The notes: generated from the letters alone by a model not told the origin. DNA of 64,000 nt from Burkholderiales bacterium (GCA_003963005.1 RXJW01000033.1:337-64336); one strand, 5' to 3'. Numbered from the stretch's first letter, positions 1 to 8,155 are shown. Program-made: numbers and translations.

Positions 1-522
1 CTGTACCACTTTGCCGAGTACCAAGATCGCACGCGAGCTTGGCGTTGACAGCCGATGACACCGCAACTGCGGCTTCGTGTGCACGCGAGCAGTGATTCAT
101 CTGAAGCGGCATGAATCGCCCCAGGGCGTTTCAGCAAGTCGCTCCTGGAGCTCGCAATGCTTCACCGTTGTTGCCAAATCGGGCGTGCCAAGGCCGCACG
201 TCGACCTGGAAAGACAAAGTGCAATCGCAGGTCTGGCATTTGGACAAAGTGCAGCGAGTTGAGCTGCTTGCTGCGCACGATGGAGCCGAAGTTCCGGCGC
301 CTAGCCCAGCTCGGACGAACTGAAAGTGCAATTCGTTGCTTCACTGCATATGCAACTCAATGCTCCATGTCGCAGTCAAGGCCTTTTTCTTTGCGCCGAT
401 CGACCCCCGGGGCCGGCTCGCCGACAAACACGCTGGCACAGAGGCCATACGCGGCGGGCAGATGGCGTGGCGCAGCGCGCCACCCCCCGCGTCGCGTATT
501 GCCGCGCTGCCGCAACCGCCGC
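1..522. other. Gene-free left flank with short AAAGTGCA repeats
   Basis: No convincing gene is visible before the end of bphP. The stretch holds three copies of AAAGTGCA at about 216-223, 246-253 and 323-330, two of them inside the longer match GACAAAGTGCA. Its codon-position composition is flatter than in the coding parts of the window. Frame 2 of the first 58 bases reads KIARELGVDSR before a stop, which resembles a helix-turn-helix start such as those of IS21-type transposases. A decayed insertion-sequence end is therefore possible, but this is inference from short matches only. Confidence 0.3.
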
Positions 523-2703
523 TCAGGCCTCGCGCGTGAAGCTGCGAATCTGCGCGTAGAGCCCGGCGGCCCGGCGCGTCGAGGTTTCGAGTTCCTGCAG
601 CAAGGGCGCCACCGGTGGCCCGCCGCGGGCGTCGGCGATGTCCATGGCGGCCAGGCTCGCGTTGGTCAGGATGGCCGAGATGACTTCGTCGGCCTCGCTG
701 GCCGTGGTCTGGGCCGCCACGCGCAGCGAGCTTTCCAGGTTGAGGCGGGCGGTGTCGGCGCGGCGGGCTTCGCGCAGGTCGATCAGCGTCACGACAAAGC
801 CCAGCAGCTTGCCGTCGTTGCCACTGATGGGCTCGGCATGCACGGCCATCGGGATGGGTGTGCCGTCGACCGCGAGCAGGTCGAGTTCACGTCGCCAGCC
901 GTGCTGGGTCGTGCGCATCTGCGCCAGCGCCTGCTGCATGTCGTCGGCGGCAGCGAACAGGGCGGCAGCGGCCTGCCCCTTTTCGACCGGCTCGCCGCGC
1001 AAGGCCTGAAGCGCGTCGTTGGCGAAGATGACGTCGCCCTGGGCATCGGCCACGAGCACCGGTTCGCGCGCCCCCGCTACCGCACTGCGGACCTGGCGGA
1101 GTTGATGCTCGGCGATCAGCAGCCGCACGGCCTGCACCTGCACGATGATGTCGACGAGCGCCACGCCGATGCCGCGCGCCAGAGCCACTTCGGTGGTGGA
1201 CCAGGGCACGGCCGTACCGCGCACGATCTCCGACCACGCGGCAAACGAGCGCCGCGGCGACAGCTCGAGCGGGTTGTTCGCCACCATCGGCTTGGCCGGG
1301 TCGCCGGCCCAGGTCACGCTTTGCAATTGCTCCTTGCGCAACCACATCAGCCAGTCGGGGCTTCGGGTGGACAGGCGCACGGCCAGCACGCCGCTGGCCG
1401 TCGGTGTGAGGCTGTCCAGTGCCGCATTGGCCCTGCCGACGGAGGAACAGGCGAACGGTGCATCGCCGACCGGCGCCTGCTCCTGAACCCACGCCAGCAA
1501 CGCGCGCAACTCGGGGGTGGAGGGTGTTTCGCCGGTGGTCAGCACCTCGCCGTCGCAGAACAGCGCCGCACCCGTTGCATCCAGCGGCTGCAGCAGGGTG
1601 CGTGGGCTGCGGAACAGTGCATAGCGCCACTCGCCCTCGGTGGAGGTCGCTTCCACCAGGCGCTGCTCCAGCCGACGCACCATCAGCGCGACCTGTGCGT
1701 GAGCATAGTTCTCGATGGCCGAAATGCGGGTCGACGCCACTTCCGCCAGCAGGTCCGTGGCGGCACGCACCGTGCAACGCAGGTGGCGCGGCGAGTAATG
1801 ATGGGCGGCGATGAGGCCCCAGAGCTGCCCTTCCCGGACGAGTGAGGCCGTCAATGTGGCCGTCACCCCCATGTTGCGCAGGTACTGCAAGTGGATGGGC
1901 GACATGCTGCGGAGCTGGCACAGGGACATGTCCAGCGGCGCCTGCGTGCCGGGCAGCCGGTCCGGGATCAGCGGTGCCTGCGGTGCATCCACGTCCACCA
2001 GCATGCGCACCCGGTTGAGCAGGTACAGCGCCCGCGCACGCTGCGGGATATCGCTCGCCGGGTAGTGGTGGCCTAGCAGCGACTCCAGCCTCGGGTGCCG
2101 CGCCTCCGCGATGACCTTGCCATGGCCGTCGGGGTCGAACTTGTAGACCACGACACGGTCATAGCCGGTGAGGTTGCGCACTACCTCGACGACTGCGTCG
2201 GCCAGCACGCCGACCGAGGGCGCTGCACCGAAGCGCTGGAGCGCCGCGGAGAGCGTCGTGGCCATCACGTCTGGGGCGAGGTCCTGCAGCTCGATGCCGC
2301 CCGGCGGGTCGGCCAAGGGTTCGAGCTCCAGCACGAGCGGGCCGCCAGGCACCCGGTGCAGCACGGCATCGAAGGCGCGCAGCCCGGCGCCGACCCGGCA
2401 CTGCAGCGCCTGGGGTTCGAGCAGGTCGGCGCTGCGCAGCACACGCGCCACGCGCTCGGCCACGTCGCCGCCCAGCACGCCCAGGGGCTGCTGCAGCAGG
2501 GCCTCGGGGGCCTTGCCCAACAGCCGGGCCACGTTGCCGCTGACCTGCAGCACACGCAGGTCGAGTGGCTCCAGCACCAGCAAGGCGCCGTGCGGCTGCA
2601 CCGCCCCCGCGAGGTGGATCAGCTCCCGCTCGCAGTTGGTCAGGTCCGCCTGACCGAAGGCGGGCGTCGCTGCGTCGATGGCCTCGTCTGCCTTGTCTGC
2701 CAC
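523..2703 (-). CDS. bphP: Bacteriophytochrome photoreceptor (PAS-GAF-PHY-PAS, no kinase)
   Basis: A 726-residue biliverdin-binding red/far-red photoreceptor. Cys24 in NCERELIH is the expected chromophore attachment residue of bacteriophytochromes. The GAF domain has PASDIP at residues 215-220 and a conserved SPIHLQYLRNMG segment near 270, and a PHY region follows to about 510. The C-terminus is a further PAS domain (about 555-670) and a two-helix segment. No HATPase domain is visible. This matches the PpsR-binding phytochromes of Bradyrhizobium and Rhodopseudomonas rather than histidine-kinase phytochromes. The start is GTG, 18 bases after the stop of the PpsR-like gene, so the two are probably co-transcribed. 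Antagonism of that repressor under far-red light is inferred from the family and the linkage. Confidence 0.93.
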   Translation of the reverse strand: MADKADEAIDAATPAFGQADLTNCERELIHLAGAVQPHGALLVLEPLDLRVLQVSGNVARLLGKAPEALLQQPLGVLGGDVAERVARVLRSADLLEPQALQCRVGAGLRAFDAVLHRVPGGPLVLELEPLADPPGGIELQDLAPDVMATTLSAALQRFGAAPSVGVLADAVVEVVRNLTGYDRVVVYKFDPDGHGKVIAEARHPRLESLLGHHYPASDIPQRARALYLLNRVRMLVDVDAPQAPLIPDRLPGTQAPLDMSLCQLRSMSPIHLQYLRNMGVTATLTASLVREGQLWGLIAAHHYSPRHLRCTVRAATDLLAEVASTRISAIENYAHAQVALMVRRLEQRLVEATSTEGEWRYALFRSPRTLLQPLDATGAALFCDGEVLTTGETPSTPELRALLAWVQEQAPVGDAPFACSSVGRANAALDSLTPTASGVLAVRLSTRSPDWLMWLRKEQLQSVTWAGDPAKPMVANNPLELSPRRSFAAWSEIVRGTAVPWSTTEVALARGIGVALVDIIVQVQAVRLLIAEHQLRQVRSAVAGAREPVLVADAQGDVIFANDALQALRGEPVEKGQAAAALFAAADDMQQALAQMRTTQHGWRRELDLLAVDGTPIPMAVHAEPISGNDGKLLGFVVTLIDLREARRADTARLNLESSLRVAAQTTASEADEVISAILTNASLAAMDIADARGGPPVAPLLQELETSTRRAAGLYAQIRSFTREA

Positions 2704-2721
2704 GTTGCTCTGCCGACCGGG

Positions 2722-4149
2722 TCAGTTGATCGAAGGCGGAATGCCGGTGGCGACACTCGGGTAGCCGAGACCGGACAGGCCGTGGCGCTGCATGCGCAGG
2801 GCCAGGGCATCGGGTGTCATGCCCAGGGCCTCGGCGGCGATGTCCAGTTGCCCCCCGACGCGCAACAGGGCACTGGCAATGAGCTGCCGTTCAGCCCGGT
2901 GTGCCACCTCGACGAGCAGATCCGCCAGCGGTACCCGCCCGACCTGGTCGAGCAGCCCTGCCAGCACATCGTCACCGGCCAGGTGCGCGGGCAACTGGTG
3001 GTCGGGGCGGAGCACGAAGCCCAGGCAGGTCTGCTCGCCTTCGGCCATCAGCGCGGCCGAGGCGCGCACGCGCTGCCGGGTGCCGTCGAGCGCCCCCACC
3101 TCGAGGGCCAGGTTCGACACCATGCCCGCGCTGCGCACCGCGCTCACGAGTTGCGCCCAGGCACCCGTGGGGTCGAACATCAGCTCGGCCAGCGGGCGAT
3201 GGCGCAGCTGCGACTCCTCGGACTGCCGCACCAGCCGCAGGAAGGCAGGGTTGGCCATCAGGATGCCGCCGGCGGAATCGGTGATGACGACCCCGTCCGG
3301 CGTGGTCTCGACGAATTCGGCCATGCGGGACAGCACGAGGCCGTCTGCCGAACCGGGCCGAACCGCATCGCGACGGGCACGCAGCATGAGCTGTCGGCGG
3401 CCGTCCACCGTGAAGGGGGTGGCGGCGATGTCCAGCGCCGCGGGCAGGCCGGGGCCGCGCACGCGCATCTCGCCGGCGCGGCCGGTGCTGCGCGCCGTCA
3501 CCAGCAACTCCAGCACCGCAGCGCGCACGCTGGGGGGTACGCAATCGGTCAGGGGCTGGTGCTGGATCTGGGTCAGTTCCAGGCCGAGCAGTTCGGCGGT
3601 GGCGGCGTTCGCCTCCATGACGACGAGGCTGCTGGCGTCGAGCACCAGCACGGCATCGTTGGCCACCTGGAACAGCAGCTGGTAGCGGTTCTCGGCCTGA
3701 CGGCGGCTCCAGTAATGCCGCTCCATGTCCTGCTGCGCCTCGACGAAGCGCTGCTGGATGGCAGCCACGGCTCGCAGGTCGCGGCCCACGGCGAGGACCG
3801 GGCCATTCGCACCCAGCCGGATGGCCGACCAGGTGACCGGCAGCTCGTCGCCCCCCTGCCCCGGGTGGCTGACCTCGCGCCGGCGCGACACGACGCCACT
3901 GCTGGCCACTTCGTCCAGCAGGGACTGGATCTTGGGCCGGGTGCTGGCCGTGACGGTATCGACCCAGCGGCGCCCGACCCACTGGCTGCAGCCTTGGGCC
4001 TGTACGGCCGCCCCCTCCGCAACGGCCGAGATGACACCGTTGCGGTCGATGACCAGCGCGATGTCGCTGGCCACGCGGGCGATGGTCGTCGCCAGCTCGT
4101 TGGCCAGCGGCGAGAGCGCACCGAGGTCGGGTTCGGGAGGCGTGGACAC
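2722..4149 (-). CDS. ppsR2: PpsR/CrtJ-like repressor paired with bacteriophytochrome
   Basis: A 475-residue PAS-PAS-HTH protein of the PpsR/CrtJ family, starting at GTG. N-terminal PAS-like segments are followed by a Q-linker helix around QQRFVEAQQDMERHYW and a second PAS (VLVLDASSLVVMEANAAT). The C-terminal Fis-type helix-turn-helix is unusual: the recognition segment reads MTPDALALRMQRHGL, against LSRQSLYVKLRRYGI in the second PpsR of this window. The HTH-proximal cysteine of classic PpsR/CrtJ is replaced by Leu423. Being directly upstream of bphP, it is the likely phytochrome partner. It may bind a different operator or act through heterodimers with the other PpsR. Family assignment is firm; regulatory role is inference. 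Confidence 0.88.
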   Translation of the reverse strand: MSTPPEPDLGALSPLANELATTIARVASDIALVIDRNGVISAVAEGAAVQAQGCSQWVGRRWVDTVTASTRPKIQSLLDEVASSGVVSRRREVSHPGQGGDELPVTWSAIRLGANGPVLAVGRDLRAVAAIQQRFVEAQQDMERHYWSRRQAENRYQLLFQVANDAVLVLDASSLVVMEANAATAELLGLELTQIQHQPLTDCVPPSVRAAVLELLVTARSTGRAGEMRVRGPGLPAALDIAATPFTVDGRRQLMLRARRDAVRPGSADGLVLSRMAEFVETTPDGVVITDSAGGILMANPAFLRLVRQSEESQLRHRPLAELMFDPTGAWAQLVSAVRSAGMVSNLALEVGALDGTRQRVRASAALMAEGEQTCLGFVLRPDHQLPAHLAGDDVLAGLLDQVGRVPLADLLVEVAHRAERQLIASALLRVGGQLDIAAEALGMTPDALALRMQRHGLSGLGYPSVATGIPPSIN

Positions 4150-4177
4150 CGGGAAGGTCTCGATCAGATGTGGACGA

Positions 4178-4237
4178 AGACGGCGCCACTTGAACGCCGT
4201 CTCCTGATGCGGTCGATTATGACCAACGATCGATCGT
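4178..4237. promoter_or_regulatory. Leader of ppsR2-bphP: hairpin and 12-bp palindrome
   Basis: The 157-base gap between pufC and the PpsR-like gene has an 8-bp perfect stem (AGACGGCG and CGCCGTCT, 4178-4202, 9-base loop). It also has a perfect palindrome ACGATCGATCGT at 4226-4237, about 80 bases before the ppsR2 start. No TGT-N12-ACA box was found here. The hairpin lacks a T-tract, so it looks more like a leader structure or weak terminator of the puf operon. The palindrome could be an operator for an unknown regulator. Confidence 0.35.
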
Positions 4238-4306
4238 GGGCACCCGATGGTCGGATGCCGGCCTCCCTGCCCTCTCCCTGCACGCGCTCGGGCGCGGTGG
4301 ATGTCG

Positions 4307-5428
4307 TCAGCCCGGCGCGCCGGGCTTCGGGGCCTCGGCGGGCAGGGTCTGCAGCGTCTTCATGTCGTCCGTGGTCAAGGCCGTGACCCCCGAGGCGGCG
4401 GGCGCCGGCGACTTCATCAGCAACTCGGGATGGAACTTGGCCATCTCCGCGCCGTACAGCGGCTTGTGCGCGCCCTGGTGGCAGGTGGCGCAGTTCACCT
4501 TTGCAACGTCACCCCCCGGGCCGCGTCGGTTGGCGGGGAAGGTGTCGGTCAACGGCACCATGAACTCATTGTTGAGCTCCCGGGCCATGCGGATGCCGTA
4601 CCAGGCGGTCAGCCGCGGCGGCGAACTGTTCTCCCAGGACCCGAAGGCACGGGTGTTGTGGCATTGCGTGCAGTTCACGCCGAGCGACTTGGACATGTGC
4701 ACCATGAGCCCATAGGTCCACTCCGCCTGCTTCGTGGAGTGCCGGTTGTCAGCCGGCAGCGCCTGCGTGCCTGCCACGCGGATGCCTTCGGCGTTGAGCA
4801 GGAAGGGGGTGAACGGGTCGTTCGGCAAGGACGCGAGGCCCACCGTCTCGGCCGGCGCGTTCTGGCCGGCACGATCACCCAGGAAGTTGCTGCCGGCCTT
4901 GGGCGCCAGCGGCTGGAACCAGATCTCCTTGGGCACCGGCGCACCACGGTGGCAGGTGTAGCAGGTGACACCGGTCTTGCCGACATGGCGCTGCCAGTCC
5001 ACGTTGACCGTCTGCGTCATCTGCAGCATGCGCCGCGCCACGACCTTGGTGTAGAGCGTGTCTTCGGCGAAGTTCTGCACGTTGTGGCAGTAGGCACAGC
5101 CCTGCTTGGGCGCGACCCAGGCCGTCACGGCCGCCATCGTGCGGTTGAATTCGCCGACGCTCAGGTGCCCGAGCACCTTCACGTTCTGGTAGACCTGCGC
5201 GGCCTTGGGGCCATCCGGCGAGGCCGCCTCGAGCGGCGCCGGCGCCTGGTTGGCTGGCGCCTGCTCGGCCAGCGTGCGTGGGTTGTAGACCTGCACCATG
5301 GCCGTACCACGGTAGCCGCGCTGCACGGTCTCCACCGGCGGGCGCTCACAGCCCGCCAGCAGGCCCAGGACCAGGCCGAGGGTCAGCGTCAGGCCGCGCT
5401 GCAAGAGATGGGTTCGATTCATCGTCAT
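4307..5428 (-). CDS. pufC: Reaction-centre tetrahaem cytochrome subunit PufC
   Basis: A 373-residue lipoprotein that re-reduces the photo-oxidised special pair from the periplasmic side. Four CxxCH haem sites are seen at Cys111 (CAYCH), Cys156 (CYTCH), Cys253 (CTQCH) and Cys313 (CATCH). The N-terminus MTMNRTHLL plus a hydrophobic stretch ends in the lipobox LAGC with Cys27 as the lipidated residue. The ATG at 5428 was chosen because it fits the signal peptide. A longer reading from 5569 adds 47 codons with only about 53% G/C at third positions. A second ATG at 5422 is equally possible. It is the last gene of the puf operon, and its start overlaps the stop of the preceding small ORF. Confidence 0.95.
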   Translation of the reverse strand: MTMNRTHLLQRGLTLTLGLVLGLLAGCERPPVETVQRGYRGTAMVQVYNPRTLAEQAPANQAPAPLEAASPDGPKAAQVYQNVKVLGHLSVGEFNRTMAAVTAWVAPKQGCAYCHNVQNFAEDTLYTKVVARRMLQMTQTVNVDWQRHVGKTGVTCYTCHRGAPVPKEIWFQPLAPKAGSNFLGDRAGQNAPAETVGLASLPNDPFTPFLLNAEGIRVAGTQALPADNRHSTKQAEWTYGLMVHMSKSLGVNCTQCHNTRAFGSWENSSPPRLTAWYGIRMARELNNEFMVPLTDTFPANRRGPGGDVAKVNCATCHQGAHKPLYGAEMAKFHPELLMKSPAPAASGVTALTTDDMKTLQTLPAEAPKPGAPG

Positions 5429-5583
5429 ACCCCCGAATGTGTGTGCGACCGACTGGCCACGTCCCGTGGCGCCGTCATGGCGAAACCGTTCTGCATCGCC
5501 AGGAAGGCGCCGGTGTGGCACAACCCTTCGCGAAGCCCGTCCATCAGCTGGTGAATCCAGCTGGACCATGGCGCGCGGCTCAT
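5425..5583 (-). CDS. Small ORF coupled between pufM and pufC (unknown)
   Basis: A 52-residue ORF starting [20 protein letters not shown]. Its ATG overlaps the pufM stop (ATGA) and its TGA overlaps the pufC ATG at 5428. It thus fills the pufM-pufC gap exactly, in the manner of translationally coupled genes. About 80% of its codons end in G or C, against about 53% for the competing frame over the same DNA. No transmembrane helix, haem motif or signal peptide is evident; the middle ([16 protein letters not shown]) is mildly hydrophobic. I recognise no family. It could be a small reaction-centre accessory peptide, or a leader ORF that couples pufC translation to pufM. Confidence 0.5.
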   Translation of the reverse strand: MSRAPWSSWIHQLMDGLREGLCHTGAFLAMQNGFAMTAPRDVASRSHTHSGV

Positions 5584-6560
5584 GGCTGCACCGCCGGCAC
5601 GACCAGGGCCGGATCAGGCACCGGCGGGAAGACGGCCGGGTAAGCCGGCGCGATGTGGTGCTTGACGCCCCACAGGTACCAGTTGTCCACCACGGTGCCG
5701 GTCAGCAGGATGCCGATGCCGCCCGTCAGCGGGCACAGCACCGCGAACCACCAGGCCCAGCGGTGGATGGACTCCATCGTCGCGTTGAAGCCCATCGTCC
5801 AGCGCCAGAACAGGGCGGCCCGCTCGCTTGCCGTGCCGCGGTCGGTGATCTGCTCGATCTCGCGCTCGCCGCCGAAGCGGCTCACCGCCAGGATGGTGGC
5901 GCCGTGCATCGCGAACAGCAGCGTGCTGCCGTACAGGAACGCGATGCTCAGCATGTGGAAGGGGTTGTAGAACAGGTTGCCGTAGCGCAGCGAGAACGCA
6001 GCCGTCCAGTCCAGGTGCGGGAAGAGCCCGAAGGGCACGGCCTCGCCCCAGCTGCCCATCAGCAGCGGACGGATGAAGCCCAGCACGAGGTAGAGCCAGA
6101 TCGCCGCTGCAAAGGCCCAGGCCACGTGCGTGCCCATGCCGAGCTTGCGTGCCCGTCGGTACATGCGCACCCACCACAGCAGGATGGATGCCGTCAGGAA
6201 CAGGCCCGCCAGCAGCCACCAGCCCCCCTGGTTGAGCGGCGGCAGGTGCAGGCCGTAAGACGGCGGCGGCGGCTCCAGCGCCAGCCAGGGCAACTGGCGG
6301 ACGAACTGGATCGGGTCCCAGCCCACGGAGGCCCACATGTTCAGGCCGATGATCTCGATGGCGATGAAGCCGCAGATCAGCGAGCAGATGCCCAGCCACC
6401 CCAGGTAGATGGGGCCGAGCTGGGCGTCACCGAGGCGCCCGAGCAGGTGCACGTGGGCGGAACCGCCGACGCGCTCGTATTCATCCCGCCCCAGCGGCAC
6501 GCCCGGGTAGGACGGTGCAGCCACCTGCACGCTGGTGAAGAGGTTCTGGTACTCAGCCAT
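5580..6560 (-). CDS. pufM: Reaction-centre M subunit
   Basis: A 326-residue membrane protein binding bacteriochlorophyll, bacteriopheophytin and quinone in the reaction centre. It starts [13 protein letters not shown] and has five transmembrane segments. The helix D region [18 protein letters not shown] and the later MHGATILA and [11 protein letters not shown] carry the histidines expected for special-pair and iron ligands. A good ribosome site (GAGGAG) lies before the ATG, 22 bases after the pufL stop. The C-terminus is slightly extended ([14 protein letters not shown]), as in species with a bound tetrahaem cytochrome. Confidence 0.97.
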   Translation of the reverse strand: MAEYQNLFTSVQVAAPSYPGVPLGRDEYERVGGSAHVHLLGRLGDAQLGPIYLGWLGICSLICGFIAIEIIGLNMWASVGWDPIQFVRQLPWLALEPPPPSYGLHLPPLNQGGWWLLAGLFLTASILLWWVRMYRRARKLGMGTHVAWAFAAAIWLYLVLGFIRPLLMGSWGEAVPFGLFPHLDWTAAFSLRYGNLFYNPFHMLSIAFLYGSTLLFAMHGATILAVSRFGGEREIEQITDRGTASERAALFWRWTMGFNATMESIHRWAWWFAVLCPLTGGIGILLTGTVVDNWYLWGVKHHIAPAYPAVFPPVPDPALVVPAVQP

Positions 6561-6582
6561 GGTGTTGTCTCCTCACTTCACT

Positions 6583-7407
6583 TCACTTCCAGACCGGCAG
6601 GTTGAGCCACCAGCTCCACCATTCCGGCCAGCCTCGCGTCCAGAAGGGCCCGCTGATGACGATGCACACGGCGCTCCAGAACCCGGCCGAGAGGGCGAGG
6701 AAGAGACCGAGGCGGTGGATGCCCAGCGTGCCGATCGAGTAGCCGATGGCGTCGCGGAAGAAGGTGTTCTCATGCTCGGGCGTCTTGACGACTTCACCCG
6801 GCGCCGGGTTGGTGGCCGACAGGATCAGGGCCCCGTGCAGCGACAGCGCGAAGGTGGTGGCGAAGAAGAAGCTCACCGCCAGCATGTGCGCCGGGTTGTA
6901 GTGGAAGTGCAGGTACTGGTAGCCCGTGTTGGACACCCAGTCCAGGTGACTGATGATCCCGTACGGGAAGCCATGCCCCCAGGCGCCCATCAGCACCGGC
7001 CGCACGACGACGAGCGTCACGTAGGCCAGGATGGCGACCGAGAACGCGAAAGGCACGTGGTAGCCCATGCCGAGCTTGCGGCAGATCTCCACCTCTCGCA
7101 GCGCCCACGAGACGAAGGCACCGATGGCACAGACCGTGATGAGCTGCCACAGGCCGCCCTCCATCAACGGAGCCATGCCGAGGCCGTATTTCAGGTCCGG
7201 TGGCGCGATGCTGATCTGCCAGAGATTCCAGGTGCCGCCTTGCGACGCGCCCCAGACGATCAGCAGGGTCCCGACCAGCGAGAAGAACGCCGTCGTGACG
7301 CCGAAGAAGCCGACGTAAAAAGGCCCGACCCAGAAGTCGAACAGGTCGCCTCCCAGCAGGGTTCCGCCGCGTACGCGGTACTTCCGTTCGAAGTTCAGCA
7401 TGGCCAT
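6583..7407 (-). CDS. pufL: Reaction-centre L subunit
   Basis: A 274-residue reaction-centre L protein starting [20 protein letters not shown], the usual N-terminus of the family. Five transmembrane helices and the segment [20 protein letters not shown] carry the accessory-pigment and special-pair histidines. The start at 7407 is chosen over an in-frame ATG 20 codons upstream because it matches the family and follows GAGGTGG by five bases. It pairs with PufM to bind the cofactors of charge separation. A 105-base spacer with a hairpin separates it from pufA. Confidence 0.97.
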   Translation of the reverse strand: MAMLNFERKYRVRGGTLLGGDLFDFWVGPFYVGFFGVTTAFFSLVGTLLIVWGASQGGTWNLWQISIAPPDLKYGLGMAPLMEGGLWQLITVCAIGAFVSWALREVEICRKLGMGYHVPFAFSVAILAYVTLVVVRPVLMGAWGHGFPYGIISHLDWVSNTGYQYLHFHYNPAHMLAVSFFFATTFALSLHGALILSATNPAPGEVVKTPEHENTFFRDAIGYSIGTLGIHRLGLFLALSAGFWSAVCIVISGPFWTRGWPEWWSWWLNLPVWK

Positions 7408-7464
7408 CTTTGCCACCTCAGGTAGAGGGGCGCCCGCGGGATGCGGGGCCCCGTGCGGTCGAGA

Positions 7465-7494
7465 CACGGCGCTGGGCTGATGCCCGGCACCGTG
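7465..7494. promoter_or_regulatory. pufA-pufL intercistronic hairpin
   Basis: The transcript can fold CACGGTGCCGGGC with GCCCAGCGCCGTG around an ATCA loop, a 13-position stem with one mismatch and one wobble. It lies between the LH1 genes and pufL. In other purple bacteria a hairpin here blocks 3' decay, so that the LH1 segment of the message outlives the reaction-centre segment. The same role is inferred. Confidence 0.55.
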
Positions 7495-7512
7495 GTTTGA
7501 ACGACGCGAGAA

Positions 7513-7698
7513 CTACTTCGGCGCCGCAGCCGGCAAAGCCGAGTTCTGAACCACCGGCTTGGTGTTCGGACCATCGAGCCAGTTGTACTTGCTGGTACTC
7601 AGCAGCACGAAGTGAATCACCAGTGCCAGTACGAACAAGAAAGCGAACAACGCGACCAGCGCTCTGCGCGGGTCGAACAGCAACCAAATCTTCCACAT
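7513..7698 (-). CDS. pufA: LH1 antenna alpha polypeptide
   Basis: A 61-residue core-antenna alpha chain: [20 protein letters not shown], then the transmembrane helix with the bacteriochlorophyll-ligating His in VIHFVLLST, then a short periplasmic tail YNWLDG and a Pro/Ala-rich end. The ATG at 7698 follows AGGAGAT. The stop of the upstream small gene lies 11 bases before it, so the two are probably translated together. Confidence 0.96.
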   Translation of the reverse strand: MWKIWLLFDPRRALVALFAFLFVLALVIHFVLLSTSKYNWLDGPNTKPVVQNSALPAAAPK

Positions 7699-7709
7699 GC
7701 TTGGATCTC

Positions 7710-7934
7710 CTAGTTCAGGTGGGACATGAAGGTGTAAACACCCGATCTCACACCCTTGATCAGCGATTTCTCGCCCTCCGCACCCGGCAACCACGTGCGC
7801 CACTTCAGGAACAGCGCCTGGGCGGCGAGCGCGATCAAGAGCACGAAGACAAAACACACGAGGAACAGGGCCTCGTAGGTTTTGGAGTCCTGCGCGGCCG
7901 GGTGGCTCGCTGGGACGGTCGTGATCTGTGCCAT
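7710..7934 (-). CDS. LH1-beta-like membrane protein lacking BChl-ligating His
   Basis: A 74-residue single-helix protein inserted between pufB and pufA. It aligns without a gap to PufB over all 49 PufB residues (12 identities, including Phe24, Phe28, Ala35, Ala38, Leu41, Trp45, Arg46, Trp48 and Leu49). Both antenna histidines are replaced: His21 by Glu21 and His39, the Mg ligand, by Gln39. A 25-residue tail beginning PGAEGEKS and ending MSHLN follows the beta-type WRTWL end. The ATG at 7934 follows AGAGAGG. It looks like a duplicated beta subunit turned into a pigment-poor structural subunit of the LH1 ring, analogous in idea to PufX or other small LH1 accessory proteins. Function is inference; I know no name for it. 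Confidence 0.85.
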   Translation of the reverse strand: MAQITTVPASHPAAQDSKTYEALFLVCFVFVLLIALAAQALFLKWRTWLPGAEGEKSLIKGVRSGVYTFMSHLN

Positions 7935-7970
7935 GGCGGACCTCTCTTTCAACGAAAGTTCAGACGGGAC

Positions 7971-8120
7971 TCAGAGCCAGGGACGCCACACCCACACCAG
8001 CACATGGGCGACCACGGCAACCACCGTGAAGCCAATGAAGCTGGACATGAAGATGCCGTGGAATTCCCTGGCTTCGTTCTCAGTCAGCCCGGACAACGAG
8101 CCTGATCTGTTATCAGCCAT
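7971..8120 (-). CDS. pufB: LH1 antenna beta polypeptide
   Basis: A 49-residue core-antenna beta chain, starting [20 protein letters not shown]. It contains the conserved pair His21 (EFH) and His39 (VVAHVLVW), the latter binding the B880-type bacteriochlorophyll, and ends in the typical WRPWL. The ATG at 8120 follows GAGGAG. It is the first puf gene after bchZ, and a 36-base spacer leads to the beta-like small gene. Confidence 0.97.
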   Translation of the reverse strand: MADNRSGSLSGLTENEAREFHGIFMSSFIGFTVVAVVAHVLVWVWRPWL

Positions 8121-8155
8121 ATCGATTGCTCCTCAAAAAGACCTTTCGGCCAATA

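Noticed and set aside
157-1845. Long plus-strand ORFs opposite bphP and, in general, long open frames opposite nearly every gene
   Set aside because: They are antisense frames kept open by high G+C. They lack ribosome sites and domain signatures and lie over well-supported genes.
4310-4330. Perfect palindrome AGCCCGGCGCGCCGGGCT at the end of pufC as a terminator
   Set aside because: It lies within the last codons of pufC and is not followed by a T-run. It may fold but is not a clear terminator.
5429-5569. A 47-residue N-terminal extension of PufC from the ATG at 5569
   Set aside because: It would place the lipoprotein signal far inside the protein, and its codons have weak third-position G/C. 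The start at 5428 fits the lipobox.
7708-7934. Calling the small gene between pufB and pufA a PufX or the LH1 beta gene itself
   Set aside because: The true beta gene with both histidines lies just upstream. PufX genes follow pufM, and the resemblance to PufX is only a short spacing pattern in the tail.
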